Shown here: positions 9,488-18,843 of the stretch, one piece after another
Layout of the letters: the number at the start of each line of letters is the position of its first letter
How positions within the stretch are numbered: position 1 is the stretch's first letter
Assembly: GCA_016874895.1 (NCBI GenBank)
Contig: VGSX01000002.1
Location: 1-37,466, forward strand
From: Deltaproteobacteria bacterium
Lineage (GTDB): Bacteria > Desulfobacterota > Desulfobaccia > Desulfobaccales > Desulfobaccaceae
DNA length: 37,466 nucleotides
Direction of reading: 5' to 3'
The notes under the pieces: generated by a model
The model's database searches: none
Seen by the model: only the letters and a program-made list of their open reading frames with translations
What the model was told of the DNA's origin: nothing
Program-made: the position numbers and the translations under genes

Positions 9488-10615
9488 ATGAACCTTTTTT
9501 CAGTAACATTGCCGTATTTAATGCTGATAAGTTTCTTCACGGGTAATTTAGACACCTTTAGAATCGACAAAATTAATTTTATCAATAACTCACCCTATAA
9601 TGGTATTGCTGTTTCATTAATTGACAACTATGATATTAAGAAAGGTAACTTGAGTAACTTTGAGGCCCAGATCAAAATTATTAAGGAGAATTCTAGAAAA
9701 GATATCTGGCCCTGGATTTTTATTAATCGAATCATCGGCCACCACGAAGGGGGAAGGGCTCATAACCCCAAGTTATCTAATTTGCCGTATTTTCGGGCTA
9801 TTAAAGGGATGGATCTTTATAACGAAACGGGGGCGCTGGACGACTTCTTCAGTATCTGGCGCCTATCCCTGAGGATCGCCAAGATGCTGGGGGCTCCCGG
9901 CATCGTGGTGGACTCCGAGGCTTATAACAACTACCGGATCAACACGCTGGATATCCTGGCCCGGGAGACCCAGAAGCCCATACCGGTGGTCCAGGAACGG
10001 CTCCGGGAAATCGGCCGAATACTGGCCGACCTGACCCGGGAGATTTATCCCGAAGCCGTGGTCTGGTTTCTGTTCACCGGCCTGGGAGAGCCGGATTACC
10101 ATAAATTAGGGTCGGGCCAGTCGGTGTACCGGAGCCTCACCTACCTGGTGCTGGGTTTCCTGGAGCGGACCGGGGAAAAACCCGGCGCCATCAAGGTCAT
10201 CAGCGGCGGGGAAATATCCTTGGGGTATTGCCATCCCTCGGCCGAGGCCATGGGCCGGAAAATCGCCGCCCGGCAGGCCGCGTTCCGGGAGATCCTCCAG
10301 CGCTACCCCAACCTGCACTTGGCCGGAACCCTGGCCCCCTGGCACGACGCGGCCTTGAAAAAGCCGGGACATTATTTTTCCCAGGGGGACTGCGACAACT
10401 CCTTGAAAAACCTGGACGACTTCCAACCCTTGCTGCGGCTTCTGTTCTCCTCATACCGCCTTAACTGGCTCTATGCCGCCTGGGGCGCGGGCTACCACCC
10501 CTGGGACGATAAGACCGCTCCCCTTTACCGGCGCGCCATTCAGGAAGCCCAGAAAAATACGCCATCCCGGGCTGCGTCGGCGGTAAGCGGACGGGCCGTT
10601 GGTGGAGAGAAATGA
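9488..10615 (+). CDS. Uncharacterised protein, possibly TIM-barrel glycosidase-like
   Basis: Full-length 375 aa ORF; YNGIAVSLIDNYD, APGIVVDSEAYNNY, VISGGEISLGY and WLYAAWGAGYHPWDD suggest beta-strand-end acidic residues of a (beta/alpha)8 fold. No family recognised. Confidence 0.6.
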   Translation: MNLFSVTLPYLMLISFFTGNLDTFRIDKINFINNSPYNGIAVSLIDNYDIKKGNLSNFEAQIKIIKENSRKDIWPWIFINRIIGHHEGGRAHNPKLSNLPYFRAIKGMDLYNETGALDDFFSIWRLSLRIAKMLGAPGIVVDSEAYNNYRINTLDILARETQKPIPVVQERLREIGRILADLTREIYPEAVVWFLFTGLGEPDYHKLGSGQSVYRSLTYLVLGFLERTGEKPGAIKVISGGEISLGYCHPSAEAMGRKIAARQAAFREILQRYPNLHLAGTLAPWHDAALKKPGHYFSQGDCDNSLKNLDDFQPLLRLLFSSYRLNWLYAAWGAGYHPWDDKTAPLYRRAIQEAQKNTPSRAASAVSGRAVGGEK

Positions 10616-11368
10616 ATGGACCCACTGACCAATGAAACCTATTGGAATCAGAAATGGCACGATGTTTCCACTTCTGCAACTGGATGGATAAGAAGATTAT
10701 TTAGAGGGCGAACGTATATTGACAGTTGCATCCATAAAATTTTTCTAACAATCCTCCCCCAGGGGCCGGATTATAAACTAATAGAAGTGGGTTGCGGAGG
10801 GGGGAAATGGATACCTTACTTTTGTCAGGAATTCGGATACTGCGTAACCGGAATAGATTTCTCCACGGAAGGCATGTTGCTTGCCCAAAAAAATGCCGAC
10901 CTCGCTAACGTAAAAGCCACGTTTATTTTGGCTAATATCTTTGATTCAGACCTGAAAGAAAAATATGATATTGTATTTTCTGATGGGTTTATAGAACACT
11001 TCCGCGATTTAGGGGCGACATTGTCCAAGATTGCCGACTTGGTAAACCCGGGCGGGTTGCTGATAACAACCGTACCCAATCTCACCGGGTTCCATAAAAA
11101 ACTGCTTTGCTGGCTGCGGAAAGATCAAGAGATATTTGAGTCACATCTTGCCGTCACCAAAAATCAATTAGTAGAGTGTTATGAGACGCTTGGTTTGCAG
11201 GAGATTAAATTTTTTCCCATCGGTTCCATAGTTCCGAAGGTGATCGTCATGTCGCGCCTATTGAGGAGGTTCCTGGATTCTGTTTTGTATTTTTTGAGTT
11301 TCTTAAAAATAGGTCTTGAGGGAGAGAACATTTCAAGCAATTACTTAATAATTGGTAGAAAACCTTGA
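10616..11368 (+). CDS. SAM-dependent methyltransferase (class I)
   Basis: LIEVGCGGGKWIPYF, VTGIDFSTEGM, YDIVFSDGFIEHFRD, LVNPGGLLITTVPN; start directly follows the previous stop. Confidence 0.88.
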   Translation: MDPLTNETYWNQKWHDVSTSATGWIRRLFRGRTYIDSCIHKIFLTILPQGPDYKLIEVGCGGGKWIPYFCQEFGYCVTGIDFSTEGMLLAQKNADLANVKATFILANIFDSDLKEKYDIVFSDGFIEHFRDLGATLSKIADLVNPGGLLITTVPNLTGFHKKLLCWLRKDQEIFESHLAVTKNQLVECYETLGLQEIKFFPIGSIVPKVIVMSRLLRRFLDSVLYFLSFLKIGLEGENISSNYLIIGRKP

Positions 11369-11436
11369 TATTATCCATAACTCCATGGTCCCTGGCGCAT
11401 GAGCCGCGGAACTGATGGAAAGACGACAACTTACCG

Positions 11437-12714
11437 GTGAAACTGCAAATTAGAGTTGTAGGAAATTTTTTTTGGGTTACCCTGGGCGAAATTATAAGCA
11501 GGGGGTTCCTCTTTATGGCCAACATCTTGTTGGCCCGGAACCTGGGGGTGACGAATTTCGGCATCTTTGCCCTGGCCCAGGGGATAACCCTCTATTTCTG
11601 GCTGGCAGTGGATTTGGGCACCAACATGTACGGCATCAGAGAAATTGCCCGGAACAAAGACGGCGCCGCGGAACTGGTAAATACCCTCCAGACCATGCGC
11701 ATCGCCGCCGGTGTGGTGGTGTGCCTAATTTACCTCCTGGTCGTCCTCCACCTGGACATGCCCCCGTTGAACCGACACGCTTTTTTGGGCTGCGGGCTGT
11801 ACCTGGTCACCTTTGCCTTTTCCCTGGATTGGGTCATGAAGGGATTTGAAAAATTCCAATATCTGGCTATAAGCAACCTGTTTTATTCTGTCCCGTTCCT
11901 GGCCATTGCCTTCTTCGCCCAGGGGGATTGGGGCCTGGTTGTCTCCTCCTTCGGGTGGTCTTGCAGTTTCCTGGGATCCGCCCTGCTGCTCTACCTGCTG
12001 TTGGGGAAAACCGGCCTGCGCTTCCGTCCGGTCTTCCACTTGAGGCAGTGGTGGGAGCACGTCAAGGAATCCATCTTTTTCAGCCTGTCCGGGAGCCTTC
12101 AGGTTCTGTCCACCCTGCTGCCGCTGCTGTTCCTCAATTTTTTTTATTCGCCTTACGAAGTGGGGATTTTTTCCGCCGCTTACCGCATCGTGTCCATGGT
12201 CTGCATCATGGGCACCTTTCTCACCATGGCTTGCTATCCGGTGTTTTCCGATCTGTATTTCCGCGATATGCCCAGGTTCATCCTGTTGCACCGCAAGCTG
12301 CAACTGGCCATGATCTCGGCCGGCCTAACCGCTGCCCTGGCGGGTTACTATCTGGCTCCCAACATCATCAATTCCCTGTTCGGCGTCAAGTACGAAGGCA
12401 GCATACGGATCCTGGAAGTCCTCATCTGGTTTATCCCCCTGGAATTTTTCCGGTTCACCTACGGCATTGTCTTTCTGGCGGTGAACCTCCACCGCCATAA
12501 CCTGATCATTTTTCTGCCGGGGGTTATTTTCATGGGTAGCGCCTGCTATTTGTCCGGCGATAAATTGAATGCCTGGCTTCCCTATATAGTACTATTATGG
12601 GAGCTACTGCTCATCGGCCTTTATTTATTAATTTATTACGTGAAGAGGCCCTTGCAAATCCAAACACAGGCAACAAACGGGCCCAAAGCTCCTGTACAGT
12701 TGGGTGAAGCATGA
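11437..12714 (+). CDS. wzx: Polysaccharide flippase (Wzx-like)
   Basis: About 12 hydrophobic segments; ISRGFLFMANILLARNLGVTNFGIFALAQ and later AAYRIV typical of PST/MOP flippases. Confidence 0.88.
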   Translation: MKLQIRVVGNFFWVTLGEIISRGFLFMANILLARNLGVTNFGIFALAQGITLYFWLAVDLGTNMYGIREIARNKDGAAELVNTLQTMRIAAGVVVCLIYLLVVLHLDMPPLNRHAFLGCGLYLVTFAFSLDWVMKGFEKFQYLAISNLFYSVPFLAIAFFAQGDWGLVVSSFGWSCSFLGSALLLYLLLGKTGLRFRPVFHLRQWWEHVKESIFFSLSGSLQVLSTLLPLLFLNFFYSPYEVGIFSAAYRIVSMVCIMGTFLTMACYPVFSDLYFRDMPRFILLHRKLQLAMISAGLTAALAGYYLAPNIINSLFGVKYEGSIRILEVLIWFIPLEFFRFTYGIVFLAVNLHRHNLIIFLPGVIFMGSACYLSGDKLNAWLPYIVLLWELLLIGLYLLIYYVKRPLQIQTQATNGPKAPVQLGEA

Positions 12715-14027
12715 TTCGATTATTAATTTTGTTTCCCCTGTGTTATTTCTTTACCAACGTGCCGTTGCCATTCATCGGTTCGCCGGAAAAGCTCCTTGCC
12801 GGCGCCCTCTTGGTAGGCTCGTTGTGTTCCCTCCCTTTTGTCCCGGGGGACCGGGGAATCGATAGGGCCCTGGTTGGTCTTTTCACCCTGTTTGTGGTGG
12901 TCAATCTCGTCTCCACCATCAACAGCACCGTTCCCCTGCAGGACAACTGGACTGCGCTCCAAAGTCTGCTCCTGAAGGGAATCCTCGTTTTTCTTATTTG
13001 CCGGATCATTCAAAGCCCAAATGATTTACTAGCCTGCCTCAAATCCCTGGTGTCGCTACATGCAGTCATCGTGGTTTTTGCCATGGGGCTGATTCTTTAT
13101 TTTCAGGATTTCTTTGTCTTAAGGGATGTCATGCTGGGCCCTTTTGGAGAGGAAATTTATGCCTGGTCCGATCATGAATGGCTTAAATTTTTGGGATACA
13201 CCTTGTTTAAAAACCCCAATACGGTCTCCCGGGTAATTATCTACATATTCCCCATCACTTATGTTTTATTCCTGAACTCTAAGAGACTTATCGCCCGGTC
13301 GGCTTATGGGAGTTTGCTTATTCTTAGCCTGTTAACGGTGGTGGGTTCCGTCTCCCGGTCGGGAATATTGGTTTTGGGCGCAATCTTAATTTTAGCGGCC
13401 TATAAATTCAGGTCCAAGTCAGTACTCATCTTCCTCATCTGCGGGGCAGTTTTAGTTGGATGGCTGTATTCCAGCGAAACCCTTATGACTACTCGGTTTG
13501 AAAAACTAACCGCCATTGAGGACGAGACCCGCTACCCGCTGCTCCTGGCCGCCCTGGCCAGCGCCCGGGAAAGGCCGCTCCTGGGGGCCGGCCCCGGGAG
13601 CAACGCGTTTCAATCTTTTATCCACAGCGGCCTCTTGGACCATGCGGGAAATTATATCCCCGGCCATAACTTGTATCTCAACGTCCTGGTGGAAAACGGC
13701 ATAGTGGGCTTGGTAGCCTTTGCAGCCCTTTTAGCCGGTATCCTTCTGGCCATCTGGCCCCTGGGGAATGCGGCGGATGAAGAGGTTCGACAATGGGGCC
13801 AGGCCTTCCAGGTGTTCATGCTGGCCTTTGTTCTCGTATCCCTGTTTGCTCCCACCTTTAACGAAAATATTTTCTGGTTCGTGGTGGGTCTGGCCTTGTC
13901 GCTAAAGAAATTGTCAGGCGGGAAAGAACCTCAGCCGTCCCGGGCGGAGTCTCGCCCCGGCCTGGCCTCTGCCGGCCGAGCCCTGGAGCCGGGGCTGCCG
14001 ACCGGCAGTGTCCGGGATACGAGATGA
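12711..14027 (+). CDS. wzy: O-antigen polymerase/ligase-type membrane protein (Wzy-like)
   Basis: Multi-TM protein with LLGAGPGSNAFQSFI...GHNLYLNVLVENGIVGLVAF; ATGA overlap with wzx. Confidence 0.85.
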   Translation: MIRLLILFPLCYFFTNVPLPFIGSPEKLLAGALLVGSLCSLPFVPGDRGIDRALVGLFTLFVVVNLVSTINSTVPLQDNWTALQSLLLKGILVFLICRIIQSPNDLLACLKSLVSLHAVIVVFAMGLILYFQDFFVLRDVMLGPFGEEIYAWSDHEWLKFLGYTLFKNPNTVSRVIIYIFPITYVLFLNSKRLIARSAYGSLLILSLLTVVGSVSRSGILVLGAILILAAYKFRSKSVLIFLICGAVLVGWLYSSETLMTTRFEKLTAIEDETRYPLLLAALASARERPLLGAGPGSNAFQSFIHSGLLDHAGNYIPGHNLYLNVLVENGIVGLVAFAALLAGILLAIWPLGNAADEEVRQWGQAFQVFMLAFVLVSLFAPTFNENIFWFVVGLALSLKKLSGGKEPQPSRAESRPGLASAGRALEPGLPTGSVRDTR

Positions 14028-14839
14028 CCGAGATGGAGCGTCAGATCCGGCGCAAGTGGGCCGAGCAGCGCAGTTTTATGACCGAAAAGGCGTTTCGCCG
14101 GTTTATCGCCTTCAAGCTCCATCAAGAGGACTATCAGGAACGCTTGATCCGCCGGTTGGAACTCTTCGGGGACCTATCGCAGAAAACCGTCTTGGATGTG
14201 GGCTCAGGAGAAGGCGGACTGGTGGTGGCCTTGAGACTAAAGGGAGTCCGGGCTTACGGGGTGGACTTCAAGGAGGACAACCTGGAGATTTCCCGGCTGC
14301 GGGCGGACCGCCGCGGGGTGGCCCGGGACATTTTTGCCCGAGGTCGGAGCGAGGAGCTGCCTTTTAGAACGGGAAGCTATGACTTGGTAATCATGAATGA
14401 AGTTTTAGAGCACGTTAAAGACGTGGAAGCCTCCGTTAAAGAAGCAGCCAGGATCTTGCGCCCGAAGGGGCTGTTTTTTGGCCGGGTGCCCAACGCCTTG
14501 TGGCCTTTTGAAGGGCACGTCAATATGTGGTTTCCCCACTGGTTGCCGGCGCCCTGGCGAAAACGTTATATCCGGCGTTTCCGTCCCCGGAAGGGGCTGG
14601 AAAGCAACTTCCTGGGGGATATCAATTATCGGGACTACTTTGGGTGGCGCCGGGCGGTGGCTCCATTTTTCGCCACAGTGGAGGCCAATATTTCCATCAA
14701 TCGGGCCATCATTGAGGGAGTGCCTCCCCGGCTGCCGGGGGGCGCCGGGAAATTGGCGGCTCAGTTCCTGCGGGGCCTCCTGCGGCTGGGCCTCTTTGAC
14801 GCCCTGTCTCCCACCGTACATCTGGTGGCCCGGAAATAA
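14024..14839 (+). CDS. SAM-dependent methyltransferase
   Basis: KTVLDVGSGEGGLVVALRLKGVRAYGVDF, YDLVIMNEVLEHVKD; ATGA overlap with the upstream gene. Confidence 0.88.
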   Translation: MTEMERQIRRKWAEQRSFMTEKAFRRFIAFKLHQEDYQERLIRRLELFGDLSQKTVLDVGSGEGGLVVALRLKGVRAYGVDFKEDNLEISRLRADRRGVARDIFARGRSEELPFRTGSYDLVIMNEVLEHVKDVEASVKEAARILRPKGLFFGRVPNALWPFEGHVNMWFPHWLPAPWRKRYIRRFRPRKGLESNFLGDINYRDYFGWRRAVAPFFATVEANISINRAIIEGVPPRLPGGAGKLAAQFLRGLLRLGLFDALSPTVHLVARK

Positions 14840-14895
14840 GACTGGATAAGTTGAATAATTGTCCCCTTTTGTTCTAATGGGTTCGGAGCAGCGTT

Positions 14896-15834
14896 ATGGG
14901 AAGTTGGACGTGGGATGAAATGAACCTGCTGGCTATCAGGCGTCTCCACTATCACGGCATTCATGAGACTTATGATCCGTTGCGGGGCTGGGACCCGCAA
15001 TCCGAATATGAACGTTATCTATATGGAAAATTTCAACAGATTCCAGTATCGGATATTGCCCTGGTGATTACCCAACTTATTCAAGGGGGTCAGGTCACAA
15101 AAAAAGGCCCTTTCTGGACTTTGACCAAGCAAGGCGCGGCGCTGGCCTACGGTCTCTGTGAATATGACATCCAGAAACTATCCGGATTGTGGCAGGAGAT
15201 TTTTAAGCTGGCGAAACCCCGGCCGCGGCCCCGGAGGGTGCTGGACATCGGCTGCGGCGGCGGGTTGACCGGTTTGATTCTGAGTCAGAACGGCTTTTTA
15301 GGCCCGGAAGCTTCCTATTATGGCATAGATTGCGACGCGGCGGCCTTGGAGGCAGGCAGGATGTTGATTTCCCGTAATCCCGGAGCCACTTCCGCCATTT
15401 CCTTGAGCGAAGGCAATGCCCTGGGTTTGCCCTTTCCCGACCACACCTTTGACTTTGTTTTATCCAAGGGGGTGTTTTGCTATTTGCCCATGCGAAAAGC
15501 CGTGCAGGAGGCTTTCAGAGTCCTGATGCCCCAGGGATATTTGGTGGTGATTGTGCCCACCATGCAGTACATGCTGCACAAAGCCGTCGCGGCGCTGAAG
15601 TCTTTCCAGCCCCGGCCCGTCATCCGGTATTCCACCGCGGTTTTACTGGGACTGGCCTCCTTTTTCGGCATCCGCAACCCCCGACAAAGCCGGTTCTTCG
15701 TGGGGGAAACCATTAGAGGCGTGCAAAAGCAGATCGAAGGGATTCCAAATCTGAAAACCCTGTTCCTCCAGCGGTTATCCGTGCCATTTCTCAGTCGGCC
15801 CATCGCCCTCATTGCCCAAAAAGCCATGGGTTGA
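14896..15834 (+). CDS. SAM-dependent methyltransferase
   Basis: RRVLDIGCGGGLTGLILSQNG, YYGIDCDAAALEAGR, GNALGLPFPDHTFDFVLSKGVFCYLP. Confidence 0.88.
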   Translation: MGSWTWDEMNLLAIRRLHYHGIHETYDPLRGWDPQSEYERYLYGKFQQIPVSDIALVITQLIQGGQVTKKGPFWTLTKQGAALAYGLCEYDIQKLSGLWQEIFKLAKPRPRPRRVLDIGCGGGLTGLILSQNGFLGPEASYYGIDCDAAALEAGRMLISRNPGATSAISLSEGNALGLPFPDHTFDFVLSKGVFCYLPMRKAVQEAFRVLMPQGYLVVIVPTMQYMLHKAVAALKSFQPRPVIRYSTAVLLGLASFFGIRNPRQSRFFVGETIRGVQKQIEGIPNLKTLFLQRLSVPFLSRPIALIAQKAMG

Positions 15835-15842
15835 AAAACGAG

Positions 15843-16889
15843 ATGAAAATTTTAAATTACCCTATTCCGGCAAACCTTTTTTATCACTTTCGCTTGCTCT
15901 TGGTCGCCGTCAGCGGCTTGGAAAATATTTTGCCCAGGCAAATATTGCCTCTCCTGGCGAATATCAATTTAACCGAGAGATGCAATGCCAGGTGCATAAC
16001 TTGTGATTACTGGAAAAATAAACCAGAAGATAGGATTACTACGCAAAGGGCTTGCCATCTGATTAACGAATTGCTGTCAATAAATGTCCGGAATCTCCGT
16101 TTTACCGGAGGAGAACCACTATTACGGGCGGATTTGTTCGAGATCTTAAGCTCCGTAGATGGAGCGCGATTCAATAAAGTTGTCTTAGCCACCAATGGGT
16201 TACTGCTGAAAAAATATGCTGAGAAAATCAACGAATCAATCATAACCAATGTCACTGTATCGTTAGATGCAAAGGGAGAGAAGAATGATAGCATCCGGGG
16301 GATCAAAGGATACTATGAGAAGATAATAGCCAATCTGAGGTACATCAACAAGAAAATTAAAATAGTGAGCACTTTGAACAATCTGTTGATAGACAACTTA
16401 GAAGAAATGATTTTATGGTGCCGGGATAACGGATATGAATATGATATCAATCTTCCAGACAATAACATGTATTTTCTGGCCGGCAAAGATGTGAAGGCAG
16501 CCTTGCAGAAACTTAAGTTAAATAACGAACAAATCCATAAGGTCTTTTATTTACTTAAAAAATATAACGTTGTTAACGGCGTGGTTCTCGACAACGCCAA
16601 GGCTTACATGATTTCAGGCAAGTTTATTTTCAAACATTGCATGCAAGGATACCTGGAAGTCAATATTGATTCCCAGGGTAATGTCAGGTCTGGATGCAAC
16701 GTATTTCAACCCATTGGCAACATTCTAAATAATTCATTGGAAGACATAATAAATTCCGACGATTATCTAAATTCAGTTAAAAAAATGTTTTCTTTTGATT
16801 GTCCCGGTTGTACTTGCGGTTACGGCATTTCGGCAACTTATGGCAATCCTCTTTCCGTCTGGAGCTATATCCAAAGAAGATTAAGCTGA
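15843..16889 (+). CDS. Radical SAM protein with SPASM-like C-terminal cysteines
   Basis: INLTERCNARCITCDYW (CxxxCxxC), RFTGGEPLL, C-terminal GCNVFQPIGNILNNSLEDI...CPGCTCGYG. An upstream TTG at 15831 is an alternative start. Confidence 0.88.
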   Translation: MKILNYPIPANLFYHFRLLLVAVSGLENILPRQILPLLANINLTERCNARCITCDYWKNKPEDRITTQRACHLINELLSINVRNLRFTGGEPLLRADLFEILSSVDGARFNKVVLATNGLLLKKYAEKINESIITNVTVSLDAKGEKNDSIRGIKGYYEKIIANLRYINKKIKIVSTLNNLLIDNLEEMILWCRDNGYEYDINLPDNNMYFLAGKDVKAALQKLKLNNEQIHKVFYLLKKYNVVNGVVLDNAKAYMISGKFIFKHCMQGYLEVNIDSQGNVRSGCNVFQPIGNILNNSLEDIINSDDYLNSVKKMFSFDCPGCTCGYGISATYGNPLSVWSYIQRRLS

Positions 16890-16903
16890 AGGGAATCCGA
16901 GAA

Positions 16904-18079
16904 ATGCGGCTGGGGATAATATTCCCGGGGCTTCCCCTGGGATACGACGACGCGGGCTACGCCACCCGCGCCTCCATCTTCCTCTGGCTGGAGCACCTGA
17001 CCCGGCATTTTGCAGTGGAGATGGTGTGCCCGGTGGTAGAGAGAAAGATCCAGGGGCACCGGCTGGGCGGGGATATCCGCATCTTTCCCGTCCCCGCCTG
17101 GGATAGCGGCCTGGAACTATACAGCCGCCAATTTCCCCGAGTGGCCGCGGCCATCTGGCGGCATTTCCAGGCCCGGGCCGGGGCCTGGGACGCGGTGCTG
17201 ATAATCGATCCCGACCCGCTGAGCCAGGTCGCCTTTGCCGCCGCTTGTTATTACGGCGTCCCCCGGATACTTTACCTGCGATGCAACGACTCCGAGGAAA
17301 TCCTCGCCCGGAACCAGCAAGGGTGGAGGCGGCTAGTGGCCGTGGCCTGGTGCGGGTGGCTGGAGGCGGCGGTGCCTCTAATGCTCAAGAGCTCCCCGGG
17401 AATCGTCACCGGCGGGGAATTGTACCGCAAGTACCGGCCCATCCAGCCGCGGCTGCTGAATTTTTATTCCCCTTCCATTACCTCCCAGCTTCTACGCCAG
17501 GCGAACAGTAAGGCGCCTCGGGTAAAGGGCGGCCTTCTCAGACTTCTTATGGTGGGGAATCTCGTGGCGGTGAAAGGCTTCGATCTGGCCATCCAGGCCG
17601 TGAAAATCCTGAGGGACCGGGGGATTCAAGCCACTCTGGAGATAGTGGGAGAAGGACCGGAAAGAGACCGCCTTCAGCAGTTGGCCCAGGCCCTAAAGGT
17701 GGACGGCATGGTAACCTTCCACGGCTTCAAGGCCTTTGGGGAGGACCTCTTCGCCCTGTACCGGCAGGCCGACCTGTTCCTATTGTCTTCCTTCAGCGAA
17801 GGGACTCCCAAGGTGGTGCCGGAAGCCTTTGCCTTCGGCTTGCCGGTGGTGGCCTCCCGGGTGGGGGGCATCCTGGATATGGTTCAGGATGGGGTCAACG
17901 GCTTGCTCATTGAACCCGGCAGCGCCAAGGAGCTCGCAGCCGCGATTGAGAAGCCGGCCCGGTCCCCGGAATTATTGCAAAGACTCAGCGAGGGCGCCGC
18001 GGCCGCCGCCCCCCGGTTCGTCCTGGAAAACCAGGTGGACCGGTTGGCCGAAGCTATCCGCGCCTGGGCCCGGCCATGA
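16904..18079 (+). CDS. Glycosyltransferase family 4
   Basis: LLMVGNLVAVKGFDLAIQAVKIL, LEIVGEGPERDRL, SSFSEGTPKVVPEAFAFGLPVVASRVGGILDMV. ATG 16904 chosen over 16799, which overlaps the radical SAM gene. Confidence 0.9.
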   Translation: MRLGIIFPGLPLGYDDAGYATRASIFLWLEHLTRHFAVEMVCPVVERKIQGHRLGGDIRIFPVPAWDSGLELYSRQFPRVAAAIWRHFQARAGAWDAVLIIDPDPLSQVAFAAACYYGVPRILYLRCNDSEEILARNQQGWRRLVAVAWCGWLEAAVPLMLKSSPGIVTGGELYRKYRPIQPRLLNFYSPSITSQLLRQANSKAPRVKGGLLRLLMVGNLVAVKGFDLAIQAVKILRDRGIQATLEIVGEGPERDRLQQLAQALKVDGMVTFHGFKAFGEDLFALYRQADLFLLSSFSEGTPKVVPEAFAFGLPVVASRVGGILDMVQDGVNGLLIEPGSAKELAAAIEKPARSPELLQRLSEGAAAAAPRFVLENQVDRLAEAIRAWARP

Positions 18080-18834
18080 TCATCCTTGCCTACCACAGCA
18101 TCGCCCCCCACGGCGAACTGCCTCTGTCGGTAAAGGTGGAGGAATTTGCCCGGCAGATGCAATACTTTCATGAACAAGGCTGCCAGGGTTGTTCCCTGGA
18201 GGAAGCCCTGGCCAGTGAGGACCGGGGCAATGGAGAACGCCGCGTGGTCCTGACCTTCGACGACGGTTACGGGGACAACTATGCCAATGCCTTCCCCGTC
18301 CTGGCCCGCCTTGGCTTTACCGCCACCATTTTTGTGGCGGTCTCCTTTGTGGGTTCCCGCCGGACCTTCCCCTGGCATAGCCGCACGAGCCCGCGGCCCC
18401 TGGATTGGGGAGAAATCGCCGAAATGGCCCAGCAGGGGATAGTCTTCGGCTCCCACACCTTGAGCCATCCGGACCTCACTCAGATTCCGGTCGAGGACGC
18501 CTGGCGGGAAATCGCCCAATCCAAGGACATCCTGGAGCAGCGCCTGGGGTTGGAGGTGACGTCCTTCTCCTACCCCAAGGGAAAACTTAGCCGGGAAATC
18601 CAGGAAATGGTGCAAGCTGCAGGCTATAAACAGGCAGTGGCCCTCCGCCCCCCCCAGGGTGCGGCTCCGGGAAGGTTTGCCCTACCCCGGTTGGAAGTCA
18701 GCGCCAGGGATTCCTCTCCCGTGTTCCGCTTCAAAGTGTCGCGCCTGTACCAGAAACTGACTGACTGGGGTCTGGACGGTTATCTGAATAGAAACTGGTT
18801 TTACTCTTTGAAGAAAAAATTTTCTACCCGGTAG
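18076..18834 (+). CDS. Polysaccharide deacetylase (NodB-like)
   Basis: VVLTFDDGYGDNYANAFPVLARLGFTATIFV, FGSHTLSHPDL, TSFSYPKGKL; ATGA overlap with the GT4 gene. Confidence 0.92.
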   Translation: MIILAYHSIAPHGELPLSVKVEEFARQMQYFHEQGCQGCSLEEALASEDRGNGERRVVLTFDDGYGDNYANAFPVLARLGFTATIFVAVSFVGSRRTFPWHSRTSPRPLDWGEIAEMAQQGIVFGSHTLSHPDLTQIPVEDAWREIAQSKDILEQRLGLEVTSFSYPKGKLSREIQEMVQAAGYKQAVALRPPQGAAPGRFALPRLEVSARDSSPVFRFKVSRLYQKLTDWGLDGYLNRNWFYSLKKKFSTR

Positions 18835-18843
18835 AGACTTAAC

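Noticed and set aside
16799-16903. Upstream extension of the GT4 ORF to 16799
   Set aside because: Overlaps the radical SAM C-terminus; the GT4 N-terminal motif MRLGIIFPGLPLG begins at ATG 16904.
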